Source: Caryophanon tenue
Lineage (GTDB): Bacteria > Bacillota > Bacilli > Bacillales_A > Planococcaceae
Length of the DNA stretch: 64,000 nt
Direction of reading: 5' to 3'
NCBI RefSeq assembly: GCF_001700315.1
Contig: NZ_MASJ01000023.1
Location: 164,497 to 228,496 of the forward strand
Shown here: positions 46,281 to 55,708 of the stretch, piece after piece
How positions within the stretch are numbered: the first letter of the stretch is position 1
Layout: every line of letters starts with the position of its first letter
Program-made: the position numbers and the translations under genes
The notes under the pieces: generated by a model
Told to the model about the DNA's origin: nothing
The model's input: only the letters and a program-made list of their open reading frames with translations
Databases searched by the model: none

Positions 46281-47048
46281 ATGAAAATTTTAGTGTTATT
46301 AAAGCAAACATTTGATACAGAAGAAGAAATTGTGTTAGTAAATAATGCGTTAAATGAAAGCGGTGTCAAATATGTGATTAACCCGTACGATGAGTATGCA
46401 TTAGAGCAAGCCGTGTTATTAAAAGAACAGCAAGGCGCTGAGGTAACGGTTGTCACAGCTGGCCCAGTACGTGCAGAGGAAGCATTACGTACAGCAATTG
46501 CTGTCGGTGCAGATCGAGCGGTTCTAATTGATGATGAGTCGTTGGCGGGGGACGAATATACGATTTCAAAAGTACTCGTAGCATTCGCCAAGCAAGAATC
46601 ATATGACTTAATTTTAGCAGGTCATATGTCAGTAGATGACGGTGCAGCACAAATTGGTCCACGTGTAGCAGAAGAGTTAGGTTTACCACATATTTCAACA
46701 ATTACAAGCTTAGTGATTGATGGTCAAACAGCACGTGCAGAAAAAGATGTAGAAGGCGACTTAGAAACGATTGAAGTTACATTACCTGTGTTATTAACAG
46801 CACAGCAAGGCCTAAATGAACCACGCTACCCGACGTTACCAGGCATTATGAAAGCAAAGAAAAAGCCAATCGAACGCGTAACAGCTGCTGATTTAGGTAT
46901 AGACACAGCAGCCATCGCGTCAAAAACAGCTATTTTAAATCAATACTTACCAGAGAAGAAAACAGCTGGTCGTATTTTAACAGGGGAATTAGCCGAGCAA
47001 GCAGCAGAGTTAGTGGATGTATTACGTAACGAAGTAAAAGTTGTCTAA
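46281..47048 (+). CDS. etfB: Electron transfer flavoprotein beta subunit
   Basis: A 255-residue protein. MKILVLLKQTFDTEEEIV at the start, INPYDEYALEQAV (about 34-46) and GLNEPRYPTLPGIMKAKKK (about 179-197) are EtfB landmarks. With EtfA it takes electrons from the acyl-CoA dehydrogenase in this cluster. ATG at 46281 with AGGAGGG upstream was preferred over a 28-residue longer version. Confidence 0.96.
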   Translation: MKILVLLKQTFDTEEEIVLVNNALNESGVKYVINPYDEYALEQAVLLKEQQGAEVTVVTAGPVRAEEALRTAIAVGADRAVLIDDESLAGDEYTISKVLVAFAKQESYDLILAGHMSVDDGAAQIGPRVAEELGLPHISTITSLVIDGQTARAEKDVEGDLETIEVTLPVLLTAQQGLNEPRYPTLPGIMKAKKKPIERVTAADLGIDTAAIASKTAILNQYLPEKKTAGRILTGELAEQAAELVDVLRNEVKVV

Positions 47049-47073
47049 CGAGGATACGAAAGGGGATTAGCAA

Positions 47074-48048
47074 ATGAGTAAACATGTAGTAGTTGTAGTA
47101 GAAAGTCGTGAAGGTACTTTACGTAACGTATCATTTGAGGTATTAACAGCCGCGCAAAAAATTGCGAGCGGTGGCAATGTAACAGCAGTTGTATTTGGTG
47201 CTGTAACAGAAGAGCAAGTACAACAGTTAGCACAATACGGTGCGGATACGGTCCATGTTGCACAACATGCCGATTTACAAACGTATTCAACAGACGGCTA
47301 CACACAGGCCTTTACACAAGTGGTAGAAACGATAAAGCCAGATGCCGTGTTAATCGGACATACAGCCATTGGACGTGATTATGCACCGCGTGTAGCAGCA
47401 CGTTTAGGACTTGGCTTAATTTCAGATTGTACGGGTGTCACAGTAGAGGGCGACGAAGTGATTTTCACACGTCCAATTTACGCAGGGAAGCTCTTCCAAA
47501 CGAAGAAGGTAACAAGCGGCACGATTTTTGCGACAATTCGTCCAAACAATATCGAACTTGCTGAGCCGGACACAAGCCGCACAGCACAGGTTACTGAAAC
47601 AGCAGTGGACGTAACAAATATCCGCACAGTTATTCAAAATATTGTACGTAAAACAACAGGTACGATTGACTTAACAGAAGCAAAAATTATCGTTTCTGGT
47701 GGACGCGGTGTAAAAAGTGCAGATGGCTTTGCACCAATTAAAGAACTAGCAGACGTACTAGGTGCAGCAGTTGGCGCATCTCGTGCAGCATGTGACGCAG
47801 GATATTGTGATTATTCAATGCAAGTTGGGCAAACAGGAAAAGTTGTAACACCAGATTTATATATTGCATGTGGTATCTCAGGTGCGGTGCAACATTTAGC
47901 CGGTATGTCAAACTCAAAAATTATTATTGCCATTAATAAAGATCCAGACGCGCCAATTTTTAAAGTAGCGGATTACGGTATCGTTGGTGATTTATTTGAA
48001 GTCGTACCACTACTAACAGAAGAATTTAAAAAGGTTCCAGCAGTATAA
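47074..48048 (+). CDS. etfA: Electron transfer flavoprotein alpha subunit
   Basis: A 324-residue protein. The C-terminal FAD-binding part has [11 protein letters not shown] (about 209-219), [11 protein letters not shown] and [12 protein letters not shown] (about 269-280), typical of EtfA. It pairs with EtfB and passes electrons to the EtfD-like protein. AAAGGGG lies before the start. Confidence 0.96.
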   Translation: MSKHVVVVVESREGTLRNVSFEVLTAAQKIASGGNVTAVVFGAVTEEQVQQLAQYGADTVHVAQHADLQTYSTDGYTQAFTQVVETIKPDAVLIGHTAIGRDYAPRVAARLGLGLISDCTGVTVEGDEVIFTRPIYAGKLFQTKKVTSGTIFATIRPNNIELAEPDTSRTAQVTETAVDVTNIRTVIQNIVRKTTGTIDLTEAKIIVSGGRGVKSADGFAPIKELADVLGAAVGASRAACDAGYCDYSMQVGQTGKVVTPDLYIACGISGAVQHLAGMSNSKIIIAINKDPDAPIFKVADYGIVGDLFEVVPLLTEEFKKVPAV

Positions 48049-48061
48049 AGGAGGAAATTTG

Positions 48062-49255
48062 ATGGCGAACATATTAGAAGGTTTGACAGTAATTGACTTA
48101 ACACAAAACGTAGCAGGTCCATTTTGTTCACAAATTTTAGGAGACTTAGGCGCAACGGTCATTAAAATTGAACGTCCAGGGCATGGTGATGATACGAGAC
48201 ATTGGCATCCACCATTATGGGGCGAGGAATCATCAACGTTTTTAGCGTTAAATCGTAACAAAAAAAGTGTATGTGTCGATTTGAATGACCCAGTTGGACA
48301 AGAAATTGTGCAGAAGCTATGCGAAACAGCTGACATTTTTGTTCACAGTTTAAAGCCAGGTAGTGAAGAATCACGTGGCTTAGGATATGAACAATTGTCA
48401 AAAAACAACCCATCGCTTATTTACGCATCTATCAGTGCATTTGGAGATGTAGGCAAAATGAAAAATAAGCCAGGCTATGACCCATTAATTCAAGCCTATA
48501 GCGGCATTATGAGCTTAACAGGTAATGAAGGTGATGCACCGGCTCGTGTTGGGGTATCAATTGTGGATATGGCTACAGGTATGTGGTGTTTAATCGGTAT
48601 TTTAAGCGCGCTACAGCATCGTCATCAAACAGGTGAAGGTAGTAAAGTAGCAAGCAGTTTATTAGAAACAGGCTTAGCATGGACAACGCTTCAATTATCA
48701 ACATATATGGCATCAAAACGTTTACCGCGTAAATGGGGAACGGGCATGGCGACAACTGTACCGTACCAAGCATTTAAAACAAAAGGCGATCAATGGGCAA
48801 TTATTGCAGCAGGAAATAACCGTTTGTTCAGCGCATTATGCGAAGCGCTTGATTTACAACATATGGTGGATGACCCGCGCTTTGCAACAAACTCAGCGCG
48901 TGTGGAGCACCGAAAAGAAGTACAAGAGCTAATCGAAGCACGTACAGTTACGTATGATGTCGATGATTTAGTAGCATTAATGGCGAAATACAACGTACCG
49001 AGCTGCCCAATTAATACATTAGACCGCGTATTAAAAGATGAGCAAGTTCATGCGTTAAACATGATTAAAGATGTAGAGGATTTCCGTGTAGAAGATTTCC
49101 GTATCGTGGACTTACCGTTCCGCATTAATGATGAGCGTGGTCATATTCAATCATTACCACCACTTCTTGGTGAGCATACAGACGAAATTTTACGTAGCTT
49201 AAACTTAACGGAAGAACAATTAGAGCACTTACAACAAGCATCTGTTGTGCGATAG
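48062..49255 (+). CDS. CaiB/BaiF-type (class III) CoA-transferase, copy 1
   Basis: A 397-residue protein. GLTVIDLTQNVAGPFCSQIL and ILGDLGATVIKIERPG (residues 27-42) start the family fold. PGYDPLIQAYSG (about 138-149) contains the catalytic Asp that carries the acyl group. It would transfer CoA from an acyl-CoA to an organic acid. It lies beside a HMG-CoA-lyase-like gene, as does copy 2. Confidence 0.88.
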   Translation: MANILEGLTVIDLTQNVAGPFCSQILGDLGATVIKIERPGHGDDTRHWHPPLWGEESSTFLALNRNKKSVCVDLNDPVGQEIVQKLCETADIFVHSLKPGSEESRGLGYEQLSKNNPSLIYASISAFGDVGKMKNKPGYDPLIQAYSGIMSLTGNEGDAPARVGVSIVDMATGMWCLIGILSALQHRHQTGEGSKVASSLLETGLAWTTLQLSTYMASKRLPRKWGTGMATTVPYQAFKTKGDQWAIIAAGNNRLFSALCEALDLQHMVDDPRFATNSARVEHRKEVQELIEARTVTYDVDDLVALMAKYNVPSCPINTLDRVLKDEQVHALNMIKDVEDFRVEDFRIVDLPFRINDERGHIQSLPPLLGEHTDEILRSLNLTEEQLEHLQQASVVR

Positions 49256-49268
49256 GAGGGCGACGTAC

Positions 49269-50231
49269 ATGACGTTACCAGCACGCGTACAATTATACGA
49301 AGTCGGGCCACGTGAAGGCTTTCAATCAGAGCCAGTACTCGACACCGAAAAAAAGGTAGCCTTTGTGAATGCGTTAAGTCGTACAGGTTTACGACATATT
49401 GAAGTGACGTCATTTGTGAGCCCGAAATGGGTGCCACAAATGGCGGATGCTGAAGCACTACTGCGCGATATTGAGCGCGAACCGGGCGTTATTTATCGCG
49501 CGGCATACTTAAATATACAAGGTTTACAACGCGCACTACAAAGTGATGTGACACTAGATGGCAGCTTAGTGTTATCAGCGAGTGATGCATTTTCACAGCG
49601 CAATATGAACACGACAACTGCAGATATGTTTGCGAAATTGCCACAATGGATTGAGGCGTACAAGGCAGCGAATATTCGCGTGAAGCAAATGGGCTTTATG
49701 GCATCATTTGGCTGTAATTTCGAAGGCTATATTGAATTGTCACATTTAATGAAGCTTATGGATAATGTGATGAACTTAGCAGCAGATGCAGGAGAAAGCA
49801 TTCAAAAAGTCAAGCTTGCTGACACGATGGGCTGGGCTAATCCGGAACAAATTAAACGTACAGTCCAAACGATTCAAGATAAATGGCCACATTTAGATAT
49901 TCACCTGCATCTACACGATACACGTGGCTTAGGTTTAGCGAATGTGTATGCAGGCTTACAAGAAGGTTTATGGGAGTTTGATACCGCAATCGGTGGCCTA
50001 GGTGGCTGTCCGTTTGCAGCAGTAAAAGGCGCACCAGGGAATATTGCCACGGAAGATGTCGCATTTTTATGCGAGCAGATGGGCATTGATACGGGCTTAC
50101 ATTTACCAGCGTTAATTGATTGTGCAAATCTAGCAGAAGAACTTGTCGGTCGGGCATTGCCAGGACATTTAACAAAGGGCGGCTTACAAGCACACATTCG
50201 CCCACATACATGGAAACACGTGCAAGGATAA
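49269..50231 (+). CDS. HMG-CoA-lyase-like aldolase, copy 1
   Basis: A 320-residue TIM barrel protein of the DRE-TIM family. It begins LYEVGPREGFQSEPVL and has IEVTSFVSPKWVPQM. The C-terminal GGLGGCPFA loop carries the catalytic Cys. It would cleave a 3-hydroxyacyl-CoA to acetyl-CoA (or another acyl-CoA) and an oxo-acid. The first motif has REG instead of RDG, so a Glu takes the place of the metal-binding Asp. ATG at 49269 was chosen because AGGAGGG fits it. Confidence 0.86.
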   Translation: MTLPARVQLYEVGPREGFQSEPVLDTEKKVAFVNALSRTGLRHIEVTSFVSPKWVPQMADAEALLRDIEREPGVIYRAAYLNIQGLQRALQSDVTLDGSLVLSASDAFSQRNMNTTTADMFAKLPQWIEAYKAANIRVKQMGFMASFGCNFEGYIELSHLMKLMDNVMNLAADAGESIQKVKLADTMGWANPEQIKRTVQTIQDKWPHLDIHLHLHDTRGLGLANVYAGLQEGLWEFDTAIGGLGGCPFAAVKGAPGNIATEDVAFLCEQMGIDTGLHLPALIDCANLAEELVGRALPGHLTKGGLQAHIRPHTWKHVQG

Positions 50232-50259
50232 TTAAACATACACATTGGAGGAATGGAAC

Positions 50260-51423
50260 ATGGTAGTAGCTTATTCAGATTTACAACAAGATATTCGTAA
50301 CGGGGTGCGCGAAGTATGTGCACGTTTTGACTTAGAGTACTGGCGCAAATCGCACGAAGAAAATTTATACCCAACAGAATTCGTAAAAGCAATGAGCGAT
50401 GCAGGCTGGTTAGGTGCATTAATTCCAGAAGAGTACGGCGGAGCAGGTTTAGGCTTCACAGAGGGCGCTATTATTTTAGAGGAAGTAAACCGCTCTGGTG
50501 GTAACGCTAACCAAGTACATGCGCAAATGTACACGATGGGTGCGCTATTACGTCACGGTAGTGAAGAACAAAAACAAAAGTATTTACCACAAATTGCATC
50601 AGGTGATTTACGTTTACAAACATTTGCTGTAACGGAGCCAGATGCAGGAACAGATACAACGAAATTAACGACATATGCTGTCAAAAAAGGTGACAAATAT
50701 ATTATTAACGGGCAAAAAATCTTCATTTCACGCTTTAACAATACAGATTTAATGCTGTTATTAGCACGTACAACGCCACTTGACCAAGTACAAAAGAAAA
50801 CACATGGTATTAGTCTATTTTTAATTGATACACGCGAGGTAGGCGATGGTATTGAAGCAACAAAAATTCCAACGATGCTTGGCGGTGATACAAACCAATT
50901 ATTTTTCAATGACTTAGAAGTATCAGAAGACTGCTTAATTGGTGAAGAAGGTCGCGGTTTATATTGCGTAATGGACGGCATGGTGGCAGAACGTTTATTA
51001 GTATCAGGTTCAGCACTTGGAAACGGTAAATGGTTTATCGACCAAGCAGTAAAATACGGAAACAGCCGCGTAGTATTCGATCGTCCGATTACACAAAACC
51101 AAGGCGTACAGTTCCCAATTGCACAAGCGTATATGGAACTACGTGCGGCGGAAGCATTAATGTATGAAGCAGCTGCTAAATTTGATGCGCAAGATCCAAC
51201 AGCTGGTGCAGATGCAAACATGGCTAAATACTTAGCATCAGATGCAGCTTACCACGCAGCAGAAGCATGTATGCAAACATTCGGTGGATACGCAGCAGCG
51301 AATGAATACCATGTAAATCGTAAATGGATGCAAGCGCGCATGATGAAAATCGCGCCGATTTCATCAAACTTAGTTTTAAGCTATGTTGGTCAACACGTTT
51401 TAAAAATGCCTCGTTCTTATTAA
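50260..51423 (+). CDS. Acyl-CoA dehydrogenase
   Basis: A 387-residue FAD enzyme that oxidises an acyl-CoA to the 2,3-enoyl-CoA and hands electrons to ETF. FAVTEPDAGTDTTKL (about 124-138), IINGQKIFISR and the C-terminal QTFGGYAAANEYHVNR (about 344-359) are family motifs. It is flanked by lyase and enoyl-CoA hydratase genes. ATG at 50260 was preferred with GGAGGAAT upstream. Confidence 0.93.
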   Translation: MVVAYSDLQQDIRNGVREVCARFDLEYWRKSHEENLYPTEFVKAMSDAGWLGALIPEEYGGAGLGFTEGAIILEEVNRSGGNANQVHAQMYTMGALLRHGSEEQKQKYLPQIASGDLRLQTFAVTEPDAGTDTTKLTTYAVKKGDKYIINGQKIFISRFNNTDLMLLLARTTPLDQVQKKTHGISLFLIDTREVGDGIEATKIPTMLGGDTNQLFFNDLEVSEDCLIGEEGRGLYCVMDGMVAERLLVSGSALGNGKWFIDQAVKYGNSRVVFDRPITQNQGVQFPIAQAYMELRAAEALMYEAAAKFDAQDPTAGADANMAKYLASDAAYHAAEACMQTFGGYAAANEYHVNRKWMQARMMKIAPISSNLVLSYVGQHVLKMPRSY

Positions 51424-51446
51424 TAATTTGAAAGGAGTTTTCGCAC

Positions 51447-52253
51447 ATGACAGTCGAAACACAAACGTATGAAACCTTAAAGGTCGAATTTCTTGGTGAA
51501 GATCAAGAAGTGATGGTTGTCACGCTAAACCGTCCCGATGTAATGAACGCGATGAATACAAAAATGCTCGAGGAACGCTTAGCGTTGTTCCGCGAGCAAG
51601 CATATAACAGTGAATTGCGTTGCATCGTCATCACAGGCGCGGGTGATAAAGCATTTAGTGCAGGTGGCGATTTAAAAGAGCGCAATAACATGGGCAATAA
51701 ATCATGGGGGAATCAGCACCAGATTATTGAAGAGTTAGTCTTGTTAACGCGAGATTTCCCGGTGCCAATTATTGCAGCTGTTGAAGGATATGCATTAGCA
51801 GGTGGCTGTGAGCTTGCATTATCAAGTGATTTTATTATTGCTTCTGAAACAGCAGTATTTGGCTTATCTGAAGCACTGCGCGGTATTTTACCAGGCGGTG
51901 GTGGTTTACAAAACTTGGCGCGTGCAATTGGTGTACGTCGTGCGAAAGAAGTTATTTATACAGGGCGCAAATTAGATGCGAGTCTCGCGTATGAATGGGG
52001 TCTTGTAAATGAAGTCGTACCAAAAGGACAAGCGCGTGACAAAGCAATTGAAATTGCCTTTAAAATTGCAGCCAGCGCACCAATGGCTGTACGTGCTGCG
52101 AAAGTGTCGATCAATAACGGCTCAGAAACGGATTATCATAGCGCGTATGCACTTGATATTGCCGCGTATAACTTACTTGTAAAATCTGAAGACCGTCTGG
52201 AAGGGGTTGCGGCTTTCAATGAAAAGCGTAAACCAAAATGGAAAAACCAATAA
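51447..52253 (+). CDS. Enoyl-CoA hydratase/isomerase family
   Basis: A 268-residue crotonase-fold protein. GDKAFSAGGDLKE and YALAGGCELALSSDF (about 114-128) form the oxyanion hole. A Glu in GLSEALRGILPGGGG (about 140-153) fits hydratase activity. It probably hydrates the enoyl-CoA made by the dehydrogenase. AAGGAG lies upstream of the ATG. Confidence 0.93.
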   Translation: MTVETQTYETLKVEFLGEDQEVMVVTLNRPDVMNAMNTKMLEERLALFREQAYNSELRCIVITGAGDKAFSAGGDLKERNNMGNKSWGNQHQIIEELVLLTRDFPVPIIAAVEGYALAGGCELALSSDFIIASETAVFGLSEALRGILPGGGGLQNLARAIGVRRAKEVIYTGRKLDASLAYEWGLVNEVVPKGQARDKAIEIAFKIAASAPMAVRAAKVSINNGSETDYHSAYALDIAAYNLLVKSEDRLEGVAAFNEKRKPKWKNQ

Positions 52254-52260
52254 CGACATC

Positions 52261-53640
52261 ATGGACAAAATCGTTACGTTTATTCAACAAACGACGTACG
52301 ATTCGTTGCCAACACAACTTGTCACGCTAGCGAAACAAGCAATTATTGATACGCTCGGTGTATCGATTGCTGGTTGGCAAGAAGAAGCGGTACAAAAGAT
52401 TATTGCTGTATATGGTACACAGTCAGGCGATGCTTCTCTTTGGGGAGAGGCGCGTACCGTACCGGAAGAAATTGCGGCACTCATTAACGGCACAGCATCG
52501 CATGTACTTGATTACGACGATGCATCTGCAGGGGTTATTATTCATCCAAGCGCACCGATTTTAGCGGCGATTACACCGGTAGCGGAGCGTTTACAAAGCA
52601 GTGGCAAAGATGTCATTACAGCCTATGCAATTGGAACAGAAGTGATGATTCGTATTGGCGAAGTAATGGGGGTTCAGCATTATCGTCTTGGTTGGCACGC
52701 AACGGATACGTTAGGCACGCTTGGCGTAGCCGCAGCGTGCGCATATTTAGAACAATTAACAGACGAGCAATGTGCTCACGCAGTAGCAATTGCTGCATCG
52801 ATGAGTGGCGGTTTACAAAAGAACTTCGGTTCGATGACAAAGCCGTTACATGTCGGGCTGGCAGCTTCTAATGGTATTCAAGCTGTCAAATTAGCAGCCG
52901 CAAACTTTACCGGCAATCGTTATATTTTTAACGACCGTGGCTTTTTCTTAGCGTATGGTGGCATGACTGAGGAAGACGTAGCGCAAAAAAGTAGCGCCTT
53001 TATACTTGGGTCGCCGTATGACTTATTGACAAGCTTAGCGGTTAAGAAGTTCCCATGTTGTTTTGCGACGCATCGCTTCATTCATGGCATGCTTACATTA
53101 AAAGAAGCACATCATTTAACGCTCGATAATGTAGAGGACATCGTGCTTCATGCACAGTCGCGCAGCTTATTACCACTTGTCCATTCACGTCCACAAAGTG
53201 GGCTACAAGGCAAATTTAGTGCCGAATATACGGTGTTAGCAGCACTTGAAGATGGACATGTATCACTAACAAGCTTTACAGACGAACAAGTACAGCGCCC
53301 ACACATTCAGCAAGCATTTCATAAAGTGACGGTGCTACCACTTGAGGAGCCAAATGAGCCTGTAAAAGGGCTATTACCGGTTACGTTGCGTATTACAGCA
53401 AACGGACACGTATATGAACATGCTGTACCAATTGCGCCAGGCTCCGTTGAATTACCGTTATCTGAAGCGGAACATCGTGATAAATGGGTGAGCTGTTTAC
53501 AGTTTTATACGTCTGATGTACATACAGACGCGTATATACAGTGTTATGAAGATGGCATGAAGCTAGAGCAATATACAAGCTTCGATGACTGGCTACAAAC
53601 GGTATATACAACAATTCAAGCACCAGTACTGAAAAATTAG
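52261..53640 (+). CDS. MmgE/PrpD-family protein
   Basis: A 459-residue protein of the 2-methylcitrate dehydratase family, which also includes cis-aconitate decarboxylases and iminodisuccinate epimerases. VLDYDDASAGVIIHPSAPIL (about 83-102) is the conserved Asp/His region, and GLQKNFGSMTKPLHVG (about 184-199) follows. It starts seven bases after the hydratase stop with a weak ribosome binding site, so translation is probably coupled; an upstream in-frame start at 52207 exists. The substrate is unknown. Confidence 0.87.
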   Translation: MDKIVTFIQQTTYDSLPTQLVTLAKQAIIDTLGVSIAGWQEEAVQKIIAVYGTQSGDASLWGEARTVPEEIAALINGTASHVLDYDDASAGVIIHPSAPILAAITPVAERLQSSGKDVITAYAIGTEVMIRIGEVMGVQHYRLGWHATDTLGTLGVAAACAYLEQLTDEQCAHAVAIAASMSGGLQKNFGSMTKPLHVGLAASNGIQAVKLAAANFTGNRYIFNDRGFFLAYGGMTEEDVAQKSSAFILGSPYDLLTSLAVKKFPCCFATHRFIHGMLTLKEAHHLTLDNVEDIVLHAQSRSLLPLVHSRPQSGLQGKFSAEYTVLAALEDGHVSLTSFTDEQVQRPHIQQAFHKVTVLPLEEPNEPVKGLLPVTLRITANGHVYEHAVPIAPGSVELPLSEAEHRDKWVSCLQFYTSDVHTDAYIQCYEDGMKLEQYTSFDDWLQTVYTTIQAPVLKN

Positions 53641-53654
53641 GGAGGCGTAAGTTG

Positions 53655-54488
53655 ATGAAAATTGCATTATTTAATGAAAATTCAGTTGGGGTCGTAAATG
53701 GTGAAAATATAGTAGATGTAACCGAATTAACAGGTTGGGATAAACAAGATCCACAAGGTTCTCTTGTGAAATTTATGGGGAATTTCAATGATTTAAAGCC
53801 AAAAATTGAAACGAGCTTAAATGATTGCCCGGTGTATACAATTGATGAAATTTCATTACGTGCACCAATTCCAAATCCAAGTAAAATTGTTGCAGCACCG
53901 ATTAACTATATTTTACACAAAGAAGAAATGAATACAGCGTTAACAGTAGACCGTCTTGGCTTCTTCTTAAAATCACCTTCATCAATTATCGGACCAAATG
54001 ATACGGTGTTATTACCATTTAAAGACCGCCGTGTGGACCATGAAGCAGAAATTGCATTCGTAATTGGGAAAGAAGCAAAAGATGTGAAAGCAGAAGACGC
54101 AGCAGATTATATTTTTGGCTACTTAGCATTAATGGACATTACAGTGCGTGGAAAAGAAGATCGTCCATGGCGTAAATCATTTGATACATTCACACCAATT
54201 GGTCCATGGATTGTCACAAATGATGAAGTACAAAATCCAAATGAATTACAAATGAATTTATGGGTGAATGATGAGATTCGCCAGTCTGCAAATACAAGTG
54301 ACTTAATTTATGATTGCTACAAGTTTTTAGAAGCCGCATCAAGTGTCATGACATTATTACCAGGTGATATCGTAACGACTGGCACTCCTGAAGGCGTAGC
54401 GCCAATTACACAAGGGGATACAGTGCGCATTCACATCGAGCGTATCGGTGAGTTCTCGGTGCACGTTGACTATAAGCCAGGCATTTAA
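53655..54488 (+). CDS. FAH-family hydrolase (fumarylpyruvate/maleylpyruvate hydrolase-like)
   Basis: A 277-residue protein of the fumarylacetoacetate hydrolase family. DHEAEIAFVIGKEAKDV (metal-binding Glu, about 118-134), RPWRKSFDTFTPIGPW and VTTGTPEGVAP are typical. It lies directly before the gentisate dioxygenase gene, so it is likely the hydrolase that opens the ring-cleavage product to pyruvate plus fumarate or maleate. ATG 53655 with GGAGG upstream was chosen. Confidence 0.9.
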   Translation: MKIALFNENSVGVVNGENIVDVTELTGWDKQDPQGSLVKFMGNFNDLKPKIETSLNDCPVYTIDEISLRAPIPNPSKIVAAPINYILHKEEMNTALTVDRLGFFLKSPSSIIGPNDTVLLPFKDRRVDHEAEIAFVIGKEAKDVKAEDAADYIFGYLALMDITVRGKEDRPWRKSFDTFTPIGPWIVTNDEVQNPNELQMNLWVNDEIRQSANTSDLIYDCYKFLEAASSVMTLLPGDIVTTGTPEGVAPITQGDTVRIHIERIGEFSVHVDYKPGI

Positions 54489-54547
54489 TTGAAGCAGCGT
54501 TTGTACGTTATTGACACCATTACTTATATGAGAGTGAGGAATATACA

Positions 54548-55690
54548 ATGGCAGAACACAAATTAGATCAACAATGGACACCAGAGTTACTACAATTTCA
54601 CGAGGAACTGCAAGCAAAAAATATGGGACCACTTTGGGCATCTGTATTTAGTTCATCGCAACCAACACCACGTGCGATTCCATACTTATGGAAGAAACAA
54701 TTAATTTTAGATATGTTGGAGAAAGCGAAAAACTTATTGCAAGTAGGAACAGGTTCGATTGATCGTCGTGCGGTTTATTTAGTCAACCCAGGGATGAAAT
54801 ACTTACAACCACATGGCTGGGGCGGTGCAACACAAACGTTATATGCAGCTGTACAAGCATTAAATCCAGGTGAAATTGCACCACCGCACCGTCATATGAC
54901 ATCTGCCTTACGCTTCATTATGGAAGGGAAAGGTGCATCTGGTGTTGTAAATGGCGTGAAATACAATTTCGAGCCAGGGGATTATGTGATTACACCAGAA
55001 TGGTGCTGGCATGATCATATTAACGAAGGAGACGAAACGGTTTTATGGATGGACTGCTTAGATATTCCATTCACATCTGCGTTAACGAGCTCATTCTTTG
55101 AAATGTATCCAGCGGAAAAACAGCCAATTGATTTCCCAGAAGATTACGGAACAAAACGTTATGCAGGCGGGATGGTGCGTCCAATCTCTGACCGTAAGCC
55201 ATCACCAGCACCAATTGGTCGTTATACATGGGATTTAACGAAGCAAGCAATTGATGGGCAAAGTGAATTTGAAGCAGATCCATTTGATGGCTATGCAGTA
55301 GAGTACATTAATCCAACAACTGGTAAAGATGCAAATGGACGCATTGGTGCACGTATGCAAGGGTTACCACCAGGCTTTAAAGGTAAAGCGCATCGTCATA
55401 CACATAGCTCAGTATATGTTGTGCATAAAGGAAGCGGCTACACAGTAATTAACGGCGAGCGTTTCGACTGGGAAGCGGGCGATTTCTTCGTCGTACCGGT
55501 ATGGGCTGTGCATGAGCATGTGAATACATCAGAAACAGAAGAAGCATTTTTATTCTCAACAAATGACTTACCAATCATGGAGTTATTCGGCTTTGAACGC
55601 GAAGAAGCGTACAGTGAAAATGAAGGGCATCAACACATCGTTAAAGTGTTTGAGCCAGATTTCGCAGAAGACTCTGTAGTTATTGAATAA
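54548..55690 (+). CDS. Gentisate 1,2-dioxygenase
   Basis: A 380-residue bicupin that opens gentisate (2,5-dihydroxybenzoate) to maleylpyruvate. The first cupin has PPHRHMTSALRFIMEGKGAS (about 114-133); the His residues bind iron. The second cupin has AHRHTHSSVYVVHKGSGYT (about 282-300). The length and order fit gentisate and 1-hydroxy-2-naphthoate dioxygenases. Genes for the FAD hydroxylase and FAH-type hydrolase are on either side. Confidence 0.9.
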   Translation: MAEHKLDQQWTPELLQFHEELQAKNMGPLWASVFSSSQPTPRAIPYLWKKQLILDMLEKAKNLLQVGTGSIDRRAVYLVNPGMKYLQPHGWGGATQTLYAAVQALNPGEIAPPHRHMTSALRFIMEGKGASGVVNGVKYNFEPGDYVITPEWCWHDHINEGDETVLWMDCLDIPFTSALTSSFFEMYPAEKQPIDFPEDYGTKRYAGGMVRPISDRKPSPAPIGRYTWDLTKQAIDGQSEFEADPFDGYAVEYINPTTGKDANGRIGARMQGLPPGFKGKAHRHTHSSVYVVHKGSGYTVINGERFDWEAGDFFVVPVWAVHEHVNTSETEEAFLFSTNDLPIMELFGFEREEAYSENEGHQHIVKVFEPDFAEDSVVIE

Positions 55691-55708
55691 CAAAATGAGG
55701 TGAAACGC

